From contig JBJSXF010000103.1 of NCBI GenBank assembly GCA_046086225.1, positions 1 through 14,415 on the forward strand: 14,415 bases of DNA, written 5' to 3'. Shown piece by piece: positions 6,395 through 13,171 of the stretch (the first letter of the stretch is position 1; every line of letters begins with the position of its first letter). The DNA comes from JBJSXF01 sp046086225 (GTDB taxonomy: Bacteria > Actinomycetota > Acidimicrobiia > IMCC26256 > PALSA-610). The position numbers and the translations under genes are program-made. Below the pieces are notes generated by a model. That model was not told where the DNA came from. It was given only the letters and a program-made list of their open reading frames with translations, and did not search any database.

Positions 6395-7081
6395 GTGCTC
6401 GTGTGCTTCTGGTCGCCGAAGGGCGGCTCGGGAACGACCGTCACCGCCGTCGCCGCCGCGCTCGTCGCGGCGCGGGAGGCGCCGGTGCGGCTCGCTGATC
6501 TCGCGGGTGACGTGCCCGCCGTGCTCGGTCTGGCGAACGATCCCGGCCCGGGCCTCACCGAGTGGATGCGGCTCACGCCCGACGCGTCGATCGACGCGCT
6601 CGGGCGGCTGGCGGTCGAGGTCGCGCCCCGCCTCCTCCTGCTGCCCACCGGGGCCGCGGGTTCCGATGTGCCGTCGGCGGCGGGGGCCGAGCTCGGTGCA
6701 GCGCTGACCCGGGCCGACGGGCTCACCGTGTGCGATGCAGGTCGACTCGACGGCGCCGTTCCCGCAGTGCTGGACGCAGCCGACGCGTCGGTCGTGGTGG
6801 TGCGGGGCTGCTACCTGGCTTTGCGGCGGGCGGTGCACCACCCGGCGTTGCGCAACGCGACCGGTGCGGTCCTCGTCGACGAGCCGGGCCGTTCACTCGG
6901 CTCGCGTGATGTCGCCGATGTGCTCGGGGTGCCCGTGCTCGCGGTGGTCGAGGCCCGGCCGGCAACGGCCCGCGCGGTGGATGCCGGGGTGCTGGCGAGC
7001 CGCATGCCCGAGACGCTGGCCCGCCCGTTGCGCGGCGCGCTCGCCCGGCTGGGTGCGCTCGACCGCGAGCAGGCGGCGTGA
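6395..7081 (+). CDS. TadZ/CpaE-like ATPase (helicase/secretion neighborhood type)
   Basis: 228 residues from GTG. It belongs to the MinD/ParA-related TadZ/CpaE group, which localises Tad pilus assembly at the membrane. The deviant Walker A segment is WSPKGGSGTTV (7-17). It keeps the signature first Lys (K9), but the usual GK[ST] lysine is replaced by Thr (T14). LADLAGD (33-39) fits the switch I region and TVCDAG (111-116) fits Walker B. Later ADVLGVPVLAVVEA (174-187) matches the family. Relatives I recall in mycobacteria (Rv3660c) are ~350 residues with an extra N-terminal receiver-like domain, absent here; upstream DNA holds a promoter instead, so the short form seems genuine. It is first of the Tad operon, overlapping the TadA start by 4 nt. 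ATP hydrolysis is doubtful; ATP binding is possible. Confidence 0.85.
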   Translation: MLVCFWSPKGGSGTTVTAVAAALVAAREAPVRLADLAGDVPAVLGLANDPGPGLTEWMRLTPDASIDALGRLAVEVAPRLLLLPTGAAGSDVPSAAGAELGAALTRADGLTVCDAGRLDGAVPAVLDAADASVVVVRGCYLALRRAVHHPALRNATGAVLVDEPGRSLGSRDVADVLGVPVLAVVEARPATARAVDAGVLASRMPETLARPLRGALARLGALDREQAA

Positions 7082-8274
7082 ACGGCGCAGCCCTGCGCGG
7101 CGCGCTCCACCGGAGGCTCCTCGACGGGCCGGTCGATCCGGCCGCCCTCGATCCGGTCGGTCTGCGGGCGCATCTCGTGGCGCTGGCGGCCGAGGAGGCA
7201 CCGCTCATCGGGGCGGACGAGGCGCAGGCGGTGATCGCCGACCTCGTTGCCGAGGTGGGCGGGCTCGGACCGCTCGAGCCGCTCCTCGCCGATCCGACGG
7301 TCACCGAGGTGATGGTCAACGGGCCGGATCGGGTCTACGTGGAACGGGGCGGGCGGATCGAGCGGGTGCCGGGTGCGATCGATGCGGCGACGATCGTGCG
7401 GATCGCCGAACGGGTGGTCGCCCCGCTCGGGCTGCGACTCGATCGCTCGGCGCCGATGGTCGATGCCCGCCTCACCGACGGCTCGCGACTGCACGCAGTA
7501 CTGCCGCCGCTGGCGATCGACGGACCGTGTCTCACCATTCGGCGCTTCGGCCGTGAGCGGCTGCCGCTCAGTGCGTTCGGGATCGACGGGGCGGCGGTCG
7601 CGTTGCTCGAGGCGCTCGTGCGCGCGGGGTGGAACATCGTCGTGGCCGGCGCGACCGGTTCGGGCAAGACCACGTGTGCGGCGGCGTTGGCCCGGGCGTT
7701 CGCGCCCGATGAGCGGATCGTGACCATCGAGGAGACCGCGGAGCTGCGGCTCGCGCGGCCGCACGTCGTGCGGTTGGAGGCGCGGCCGCCGAACGCAGAA
7801 GGCGCGGGCGGGGTGGCGGTACGTGAGCTGGTCCGGGCGGCGCTGCGGATGCGGCCCGATCGGATCGTCGTGGGTGAGGTGCGGGGGGCCGAGGCGCTCG
7901 ACATGCTCCAGGCCTGCAACACCGGTCACGACGGTTCGCTGTCGACCGTGCACGCCAACTCGCCACTCGACGCGCTCGCCCGAATCGAGACGCTGGCGCT
8001 GATGTCGGATGTTGCGTTGCCGCTCGGCGCGGTGCGGGCCCAGATTGCGGGCGCGATCGACATGGTGGTGCAGGTCGCCCGGGGGCGGGACGGCCACCGG
8101 GAGATCACCGGGCTCGCCGAGGTCACGGCGGGTCGGACCCTCGGGGTGCGGATCCTCGCCCAGCGGGTCGACGGCGTGTTCCGCTTCGGGGAGCCGCCGC
8201 GGCGCCCGGCCCGCCGTCCCGGTCGGTCGCCTCGGGAGGTGTGGCGCGCGTGCGTGCGCTCCTCGTCGGGGTGA
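7078..8274 (+). CDS. cpaF: TadA/CpaF-type secretion ATPase
   Basis: 398 residues; the GTG start overlaps the previous TGA by 4 nt. This is the cytoplasmic hexameric motor of Tad/Flp pili (VirB11/PulE superfamily). The N-terminal domain contains the family segment GGLGPLEPLLADPTVTEVMV (61-80) and then VYVERGG (87-93). The motor domain has Walker A GATGSGKTT (191-199), an Asp box IVTIEETAEL (214-223), Walker B RIVVGEVRG (262-270) and a His box GHDGSLSTVHAN (283-294). All catalytic elements are intact. The C-terminal ~30 residues are Arg/Pro-rich (PPRRPARRPGRSPREVWR) and may reflect the overlap with the tadB start. It corresponds to the 'helicase/secretion neighborhood ATPase' group (TIGR03819). 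It should power polymerisation of the small pilin encoded downstream, acting through TadB and TadC. Confidence 0.95.
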   Translation: MNGAALRGALHRRLLDGPVDPAALDPVGLRAHLVALAAEEAPLIGADEAQAVIADLVAEVGGLGPLEPLLADPTVTEVMVNGPDRVYVERGGRIERVPGAIDAATIVRIAERVVAPLGLRLDRSAPMVDARLTDGSRLHAVLPPLAIDGPCLTIRRFGRERLPLSAFGIDGAAVALLEALVRAGWNIVVAGATGSGKTTCAAALARAFAPDERIVTIEETAELRLARPHVVRLEARPPNAEGAGGVAVRELVRAALRMRPDRIVVGEVRGAEALDMLQACNTGHDGSLSTVHANSPLDALARIETLALMSDVALPLGAVRAQIAGAIDMVVQVARGRDGHREITGLAEVTAGRTLGVRILAQRVDGVFRFGEPPRRPARRPGRSPREVWRACVRSSSG

Positions 8275-9125
8275 GCGGCCCGGCCGTTGCCGTTGCCGCG
8301 TGGCGCGCGGCCCGGCGGTCGGAGGTGCGGGCACGGTTCGCGTCGACGGATGCGAGGCGGCGGCTGCCTGAGCCGATGCGGATGCGTCTCGCGGCGGCGT
8401 TGACGGATGCGGGCCTGGTGGTCGAGCCGGAGGACGCGGTGATCGCGTGGGGCGCGGCGACCGGGGCGGTGATGCTCCTCACGCTCGGACTCGGCGCAGG
8501 GGGCGCGGGCGTCGGGGCGGTGGCGGCGGCGGGGGTGCTCGGGCCGGTGGGCGCCTTGCGCGCGGGGCGGGCCCGGCGGCGACGGGCGCTCACGGCGTCG
8601 TTGCCTGCGCTCCTCGACCGCGTGGTGGCCGAGCTGCGGGCGGGCGAGACCCTCGCCGGGGCCGTCTCGCGAACAGCGGCTTCCGATGTTCCGCTCGCGG
8701 CCGACCTGCGGTGGGTCGAGGCGGAGGTCCGGATGGGTCTGCCGCTTGCCGACGCCCTCGGCGGTTGGCCGGCCCGGCGGCCCGAGGTGGCCGGGGTGGC
8801 GGTGGTCGCGGGTGCGTTGGCGATGTGCGCGACGGTCGGGGGTCGGGCGGCCGGTGCGCTCGAGGGGCTGGCGGCTGCTGCGCGCGATCGCCTGGCGGTG
8901 GCGGCCGAGGCCGGGGCGTTGTCGGCGCAGGCCCGGGCGTCGGCAGTGCTGGTGGGGGGTGCGCCGGTGGCGGTGCTCGCCTGGTCGGCATTCACGGGCG
9001 GGGGTGCATTGCGAGCTCTGGTGGCGACCCCGACGGGATGGGTGTGCGCCGCGCTGGGGGGCGCACTCGAGGTGGTGGGGGCGTGGTGGATGGTCCGCAT
9101 CATCCGTGCGGGGAGTGGTGGATGA
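8250..9125 (+). CDS. tadB: TadB-like inner-membrane platform protein
   Basis: 291 residues from GTG 8250. GGGAGG at 8234-8239 lies 10 nt before this codon but only 1 nt before the alternative GTG 8241, so 8250 is preferred. The gene overlaps the end of the ATPase gene by 25 nt. It carries a type II secretion F (T2SSF) domain: a helix pair at about residues 63-104, then the cytoplasmic segment LTASLPALLDRVVAELRAGE, with MGLPLADALGGWP further on, and terminal helices near 229-249 and 261-284. TadB with TadC forms the membrane platform that couples the motor to pilin extraction. The next gene starts inside its stop codon (ATGA). The family call is secure from domain pattern and position. Confidence 0.9.
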   Translation: MRALLVGVSGPAVAVAAWRAARRSEVRARFASTDARRRLPEPMRMRLAAALTDAGLVVEPEDAVIAWGAATGAVMLLTLGLGAGGAGVGAVAAAGVLGPVGALRAGRARRRRALTASLPALLDRVVAELRAGETLAGAVSRTAASDVPLAADLRWVEAEVRMGLPLADALGGWPARRPEVAGVAVVAGALAMCATVGGRAAGALEGLAAAARDRLAVAAEAGALSAQARASAVLVGGAPVAVLAWSAFTGGGALRALVATPTGWVCAALGGALEVVGAWWMVRIIRAGSGG

Positions 9126-9823
9126 GGCTCGGGCTCGGGGTCTTGTGGGGGGTGTTGGCGGCCCGGCCCTTCATGGTCCGGGCCCGGAAGGTCGGCCCGG
9201 TGCAGCGGGTGCGCGGGCTGCGGGTGGCTGCCGGTGGAGCGTCGGTTGCCGGGCCGACCCGCACGCGGCTCGCGGTGCGACGGGTGCGCGTCGGCGCACG
9301 GTTGCCGGGACCGGGCGGACGGCTGCTCGCGATCCTGAAACGGGTCGCCGACGCGCCCGGGCGGGCCCGCCGGGCCCGCGCCGAGGCCGACGCCCTCGCG
9401 GGCGACGTGGCGACGGCGGTCGATCTCGTCGCGGTGGCGGTATCGGCCGGGTGCACGCCGTACCTGGCGGTGGAGCTCGGAGCCCGGTGGTGTCCGCCGC
9501 GGGTGGGCGCGGAGCTCGCGGTGATCGTGCGGGCCTGTGCGGTGGGCACGACGTTCGACGATGCGGCGGCCGAAGCGGCCCGGCGCCGCCCAGCCGTGCG
9601 GCCCCTGCTGGAGGTGCTGCGTACGAGCGCCCGGCTCGGCACCGCGGCGGGTCCGGCGCTCGATCGGCTCGGAGCCGAATCGCGAGCCGATCTACGGCGG
9701 CGCGCCGAGGCCCGGGCGCGCACGGTGCCGGTGCGGCTGTGTCTGCCGCTCGTCGGCTGCATCCTCCCCGCATTCGCATTGCTCACGGTCGTGCCCGTCG
9801 TGCTCGACGGGCTGCGGCCCTGA
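9122..9823 (+). CDS. tadC: TadC-like inner-membrane platform protein
   Basis: 233 residues; the ATG overlaps the tadB stop by 4 nt (ATGA), with GGAG just upstream. The second T2SSF-type protein of the operon: the cytoplasmic core DVATAVDLVAVAVSAGCTPY (95-114) and the half ending VLRTSARLGTAAGPALDRLG (165-184) are the two recognisable parts. A strong hydrophobic helix covers residues ~204-228. The N-terminal region is unusually basic (many Arg between 20 and 90), with one short hydrophobic stretch (4-18), so it has fewer clear membrane spans than classical TadC. It matches the short actinobacterial form (Rv3657c-like, from memory). It probably pairs with TadB in the assembly platform. A 60-bp gap with a hairpin follows before the pilin gene. 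Confidence 0.87.
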   Translation: MRLGLGVLWGVLAARPFMVRARKVGPVQRVRGLRVAAGGASVAGPTRTRLAVRRVRVGARLPGPGGRLLAILKRVADAPGRARRARAEADALAGDVATAVDLVAVAVSAGCTPYLAVELGARWCPPRVGAELAVIVRACAVGTTFDDAAAEAARRRPAVRPLLEVLRTSARLGTAAGPALDRLGAESRADLRRRAEARARTVPVRLCLPLVGCILPAFALLTVVPVVLDGLRP

Positions 9824-9849
9824 CCCTTCCCCCGAGAGCAGAGGCAACC

Positions 9850-9867
9850 GGGGCGCGACCGCGCCCC
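9850..9867 (+). other. GC-rich hairpin between tadC and pilin gene
   Basis: GGGGCGC (9850-9856) and GCGCCCC (9861-9867) form a perfect 7-bp all-GC stem with loop GACC. No T-run follows, so it is not a normal intrinsic terminator. It ends 5 nt before the pilin Shine-Dalgarno GGAGG (9873-9877). It may stabilise or process the mRNA so that the pilin cistron is expressed differently from the machine genes. Confidence 0.5.
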
Positions 9868-9883
9868 CGACCGGAGGTGGAAC

Positions 9884-10081
9884 GTGGGAGTACCGATGAA
9901 GCGAGCGGCGGGTTCGCCGGTGCGGGAACGGGCGAGCGAGGCCGGTCAGAGCACGGCCGAGTACGCGCTGGTGATGATCGCCGCGGCGGCGGTGGCCGGG
10001 CTGCTCCTGGCCTGGGCGAACAAGACCGATCTCGTATCGGGGCTGTTCAACACCGTCATCGAGAAGGTGCTGCCCTTCTGA
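9884..10081 (+). CDS. Flp-type (type IVb) prepilin, DUF4244-like
   Basis: 65 residues from GTG 9884, with GGAGG 6 nt before it. An in-frame ATG at 9896, itself preceded by GGGAG, is an alternative start that would still keep the processing site. The leader is basic (MKRAAGSPVRERASEAG), followed by the cleavage site G21/QSTAEY. Glu and Tyr at +5 and +6 are the G/XXXXEY signature of Flp prepilins cut by TadV/CpaA-type peptidase. The mature product would be 44 residues: a hydrophobic helix (~28-45) and a short polar tail NKTDLVSGLFNTVIEKVLPF. This is the likely structural subunit of the pilus or a pseudopilin of a secretion piston; the actinobacterial relatives are labelled DUF4244. Its stop overlaps the tadE start (TGATG). 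Confidence 0.87.
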   Translation: MGVPMKRAAGSPVRERASEAGQSTAEYALVMIAAAAVAGLLLAWANKTDLVSGLFNTVIEKVLPF

Positions 10082-10476
10082 TGGCGCGGCGCTGCGGCCG
10101 GGGCGCGCGTCGAGGCGCGCGTCCCGGCTCCGCCGGTCAGGCGACGGTCGAGATGGCGCTCCTGCTGCCGGTCTTCTTCGCGCTGCTGCTGCTCCTCGTG
10201 CAGGTGGCGCTGGTGGCACGCGACTCGATCGTGGTGGTGCACGCGGCTCGGGCCGCGGCCCGGGAGGCGGCGGTCACGCCCGATGGGGCCCGGGTGCGCG
10301 CCGCGGCGACCCGGAGCCTGCCCCGGGCTCGGGCCCGGGTGTTGCGCCGCGACGGGCCGGGGGGTGACGTCGTGGTGGAGGTCGCCTACCTGGCGCGGAC
10401 CGATCTGCCGATCGTGGGCGGGGTGCTGCCCGATCTCACGTTGCGGTCGCGGGCGGTGTTGCGGGTGGAGCGGTGA
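10081..10476 (+). CDS. tadE: TadE-like minor pseudopilin
   Basis: 131 residues; the ATG shares one base with the pilin stop. A very basic leader (MARRCGRGARRGARPG) leads to the site G19/QATVEM, with Glu at +5 of the cleaved product, as in TadE/TadF pseudopilins. A hydrophobic helix covers residues 25-47 (ALLLPVFFALLLLLVQVALV). The remaining part should lie outside the membrane and includes HAARAAAREAAV (54-65), a common TadE feature. TadE-like proteins are processed by the same peptidase as Flp and are needed for pilus formation. It overlaps the next gene by 4 nt (GTGA). It corresponds by position to Rv3655c (memory). Confidence 0.88.
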   Translation: MARRCGRGARRGARPGSAGQATVEMALLLPVFFALLLLLVQVALVARDSIVVVHAARAAAREAAVTPDGARVRAAATRSLPRARARVLRRDGPGGDVVVEVAYLARTDLPIVGGVLPDLTLRSRAVLRVER

Positions 10477-10844
10477 CCGGGGCGGCGAGCCCGGCCGGAC
10501 GGGGGTGCGGCCGGCCCGGATCGGCGAGCGAACGGGGTGGCATGACGATCCTGGCGGCGGCGTTCACGGCGTTGGCTTTCGTCTGCGTCGCCGGGCTGGC
10601 CCGGGTCGGTGAGGCGGCGGTGCAGCGGGCCCGGGCCGACGTCGCGGCTGATGCGGCCGCGCTCGGGGCGGCGGGTGTGCTGGCGGCCGGGGGTATGGCC
10701 GACCGGGCCCGGACCGAGGCGGCGCGCCACGCCCGGGCGAACGGCGGCCGGCTCGTGGAGTGCGCGTGCGGCGACGGAGTGGCGGTGGTGACCGTGGCGG
10801 TGGGTGCGGCGCAGGCCCGGGCCCGGGCCGAGATCACGGGGTGA
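10473..10844 (+). CDS. TadE-like protein of helicase/secretion neighborhood (TIGR03816-like)
   Basis: 123 residues from a GTG that overlaps the tadE stop by 4 nt. A leader with SERGGMTILAAAF (19-31) is followed by one hydrophobic helix (24-44). An Ala/Arg-rich extracytoplasmic part contains QRARADVAADAAALGAAG (51-68), the pattern seen in TadG/TadE-like proteins of this neighborhood. Unlike the two previous genes it lacks a Glu at +5 of the helix, so it may not be processed like a standard pseudopilin. The alternative ATG at 10542 (residue 24) would remove the leader entirely. A Cys pair (CAC, 97-99) sits late in the protein. It is the last gene of the Tad operon; its 3' end overlaps the convergent helicase by 11 bp. 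It corresponds by position to Rv3654c (memory). Function unknown beyond association with the pilus machine. Confidence 0.82.
   Translation: MTGAASPAGRGCGRPGSASERGGMTILAAAFTALAFVCVAGLARVGEAAVQRARADVAADAAALGAAGVLAAGGMADRARTEAARHARANGGRLVECACGDGVAVVTVAVGAAQARARAEITG
10814..10829. repeat. 16-bp perfect palindrome at convergent gene ends
   Basis: GGCCCGGGCCCGGGCC is a perfect palindrome and can fold as a 6-bp stem with a GGCC loop. It lies 4 nt from the helicase stop and 15 nt from the Tad operon stop. It encodes alternating Ala-Arg, so codon use alone may explain it. No T-run follows on either strand. Confidence 0.4.
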
Positions 10845-13125
10845 CGGGCGGTGCGGGCGCGGCGGCGAGCCCGAGGAGGATCTCGGCCGCGGGTCGGTCG
10901 AGGTACTCGTTCCAGTTGCCGCACTTCGGTGACTGCACGCACGCCGGGCAGCCGTCGTCGCACGAGCACGCGGCGACGAGGTCGAGGGTGGCCCGGGCGT
11001 GGTCGGCGGCGGCGGCGAAGGCGAGCTCGGCGATGCCGGCCCCGCCGGGATAGCCGTCGTAGACGAAGATCGTCGGCTCGCCCGTCTGCGGGTGTACCGG
11101 CATCGAGACGCCGCCGACGTCCCAGCGGTCGCAGATCGTGAAGAGGGGGAGCAGCCCGATGAGGGCGTGCTCGGCGGCATGGACCGCGCCGACGAACCGG
11201 GCCGGTTCGACCCCGGCGGCGATGAGCACGGCCGCGGGAACCGTGTACCAGCAGGCCCGGGTGGCGAGCGTGCGCTCGGGGAGATCGAGGGGCACGGTCT
11301 CGATGACCTCGTTCGACGACACGCGTCGACGTTGGTAACCGACGACCCGGGTGCGTACCTCGACCGCGCCGAGGTGGACGGTCACCGCGCCGAGGGGTAC
11401 TGCGGTGTCCTCGGCGGTGATGGCGATCTCGGTTTCGGTGCGCGCCTGTGTGTACTCGTCGGCGTCGTCGCATCGTTCGAGGTGCGCGGTATGGGTGTCG
11501 GCATCGAGCTCGACGACGCGGTACTGGCTGCCCTGGTGCAGGTAGATCGCGCCGGGGTGGGCGACGGCGAAGACGCGGGCGTCGTCGACGGTGCCGACGG
11601 TGCGGTCGTCGGCGACGGTGGCGAGGCGATAGTCGATCGCCGAGCCCGAGCGCAGGCCGACGTCGCGGGCGGGCGGGTGCCGACCGGCCCAGAACATGCG
11701 GCCGGCCCGGGGCCGGAGCAGATCGGCGTGCACGAGGTCGCGGACGACATCGTCGAGGCCGGGCCCGAACCAGCGCTCGTCGGTGGGGGTGAGAGGGAGC
11801 TCATGGGCGGCGCAGGCGACCTGGGCTCGCAGCACGAACGGGTTGTCGGGGTTGACGACCGCGCGCTCGGGTGCGCGTTCGGTGAGCTGCTCGGGGTGGG
11901 TGGCGTACCACTGGTCGAGGAGGTCGTCGCCCGCAACGAGGACCGCGGCGGAGCGGCGGCCGGCTCGTCCGGCCCGGCCCGCTTGCTGCCAGAGCGAGGC
12001 GAGGGTGCCGGGGAAGCCGTTCAGGATGACGGCATCGAGCCCGCCGACGTCGATGCCGAGCTCGAGCGCGTTGGTGGCGGCGACCCCGAGGAGGCGCCCG
12101 GTCGAGAGGTCGTGCTCGAGGGCACGGCGTTCGCTCGGCAGATAGCCGGCCCGGTAGGCGGCGACCCGCTCGGTGAGGGCGGGTGCGGTCTCGGTGAGGC
12201 GGTGGCGGGCCCGGTCGGCGACGACTTCGGCGGCGCGGCGGCTACGGGTGAAGGCGAGGGTGGGTTGCCCGGCCCGCACGAAGCGGGTGAGCAGCTCGGC
12301 GGTCTCGACGTTGGCCGAAGTGCGCACCCCGGTGGCGGTGTCGCGGACGGGACGTTGCCAGCACGCGATCACCCGCTCGGCGCGCGGTGACGCGTCGTCG
12401 CGGATCTCGGTGACGGGGCGACCGCAGAGTGCCGTGGCGAGTTCGGCCGGGTTGCCGATCGTGGCGCTGGCGAAGCAGAAGCGGGGATCGGCGCCGTAGT
12501 GGGCGGCGACGCGGCGGAGCCGGCGGAGCACGTGCGCGACGTGGCTGCCGAAGATCCCGCGGAGGGTGTGGAGCTCGTCGACGACGACGAGACCGAGCCG
12601 CATGAGGAAGGTGGCCCAGCGTCCGTGCGCGGGGAGGATGCCCCGGTGCAGCATGTCGGGGTTGGTGAGCACGACCGACGCCTGGCGCCGGGCCCGAGCC
12701 CGTTCGTCGGTGGGGGTGTCACCGTCGTAGGTGACGGCGGCGAGGCCGGGGACGAGCCACGACTGCAGTGAGCGCAGCTGGTCCTGGGCGAGAGCCTTCG
12801 TCGGGTAGATGAGCAGGGCGGTGGTGCGCTCGCCCCGGAGCGCGGCCGACACGATCGGGATCTGGTAGCAGAGCGACTTACCCGATGCGGTGCCGGTGGC
12901 GAGCACGATGTCGTGGCCGGCGGTGATCGCGTCGACCGCGGCGGCCTGGTGGGCGTAGAGGCGCTCGATCCCGCGGTCGGTGAGGCGCTCGGTGATCTCG
13001 GGAGGGAGCGGCGCGGCCGGGTCGGCGTAGCGGGCCGGGCGCTCGGGCACGACGGCGCGGTGGACGCAGCGACCGGCGAGTTCGGGCTCGGCGGCGAGGG
13101 CGGCGAGCGTGTCGCAGGCGTCCAC
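10834..13125 (-). CDS. sftH: SftH/Hrq1-type superfamily 2 DNA helicase
   Basis: 763 residues from GTG. It has two RecA-like domains: RLYAHQ (55-60, Q-motif-like), Walker A ATGTASGKS (76-84), TNPDMLH (154-160), motif II DELH (183-186), SAT (220-222), VAATNALELGIDV (348-360), and motif VI QQAGRAGR (380-387). The C-terminal region (~600-763) holds a DUF1998-like part with CDDGCPACVQSPKC (722-735), a four-Cys putative zinc site (C722, C726, C729, C735). This is the Hrq1/YprA clade; the mycobacterial member SftH is a DNA-dependent ATPase with 3'-to-5' translocase and helicase activity. TIGR03817 describes this protein as the helicase of the actinobacterial secretion neighborhood. It converges on the Tad operon with an 11-bp overlap. 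All catalytic motifs are intact. A -10 box 6 nt before GTG supports a leaderless start. Cellular role: probably DNA repair; any link to the pilus is unproven. Confidence 0.93.
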   Translation of the reverse strand: MDACDTLAALAAEPELAGRCVHRAVVPERPARYADPAAPLPPEITERLTDRGIERLYAHQAAAVDAITAGHDIVLATGTASGKSLCYQIPIVSAALRGERTTALLIYPTKALAQDQLRSLQSWLVPGLAAVTYDGDTPTDERARARRQASVVLTNPDMLHRGILPAHGRWATFLMRLGLVVVDELHTLRGIFGSHVAHVLRRLRRVAAHYGADPRFCFASATIGNPAELATALCGRPVTEIRDDASPRAERVIACWQRPVRDTATGVRTSANVETAELLTRFVRAGQPTLAFTRSRRAAEVVADRARHRLTETAPALTERVAAYRAGYLPSERRALEHDLSTGRLLGVAATNALELGIDVGGLDAVILNGFPGTLASLWQQAGRAGRAGRRSAAVLVAGDDLLDQWYATHPEQLTERAPERAVVNPDNPFVLRAQVACAAHELPLTPTDERWFGPGLDDVVRDLVHADLLRPRAGRMFWAGRHPPARDVGLRSGSAIDYRLATVADDRTVGTVDDARVFAVAHPGAIYLHQGSQYRVVELDADTHTAHLERCDDADEYTQARTETEIAITAEDTAVPLGAVTVHLGAVEVRTRVVGYQRRRVSSNEVIETVPLDLPERTLATRACWYTVPAAVLIAAGVEPARFVGAVHAAEHALIGLLPLFTICDRWDVGGVSMPVHPQTGEPTIFVYDGYPGGAGIAELAFAAAADHARATLDLVAACSCDDGCPACVQSPKCGNWNEYLDRPAAEILLGLAAAPAPPVTP

Positions 13126-13131
13126 GGGCCG

Positions 13132-13137
13132 AGGGTA
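13132..13137 (-). promoter_or_regulatory. Putative -10 box of helicase gene (leaderless)
   Basis: TACCCT on the minus strand ends 6 nt before GTG 13125, so the mRNA would begin at or beside the start codon. It gives the helicase its own promoter despite lying only 46 bp from the upstream LCP gene. Confidence 0.6.
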
Positions 13138-13145
13138 CCGACGGG

Positions 13146-13161
13146 GGGTGACACCCGGGTC
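13146..13161. promoter_or_regulatory. Overlapping palindromes in helicase -35 region
   Basis: GGGTGACACCC (13146-13156, dyad around A13151) and ACCCGGGT (13154-13161, perfect) lie side by side where the -35 element of the helicase promoter should be. They could form an operator; GC richness makes chance palindromes common, so this is weak. Confidence 0.3.
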
Positions 13162-13171
13162 GGGGCGTCGG

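Noticed and set aside
6811..8334. 507-codon open frame on the minus strand opposite the TadZ-like and TadA genes
   Set aside because: It lies opposite intact ATPase motifs and is rich in Arg, Pro and His, as expected of a shadow frame.
9850..9867. Intrinsic terminator after tadC
   Set aside because: The stem is good, but no T-run follows and the pilin ribosome site comes directly after; kept as an mRNA hairpin instead.
10099..10125. GCGCGCGT direct repeats at the start of tadE
   Set aside because: Two short copies within Arg/Ala codons of the basic leader; explained by codon use.
10999..12390. 463-codon open frame on the plus strand opposite the helicase
   Set aside because: It is antisense to clearly conserved helicase motifs, has a Gly/Asp/Val/Glu-biased composition typical of antisense frames in GC-rich DNA, and shows no domain.
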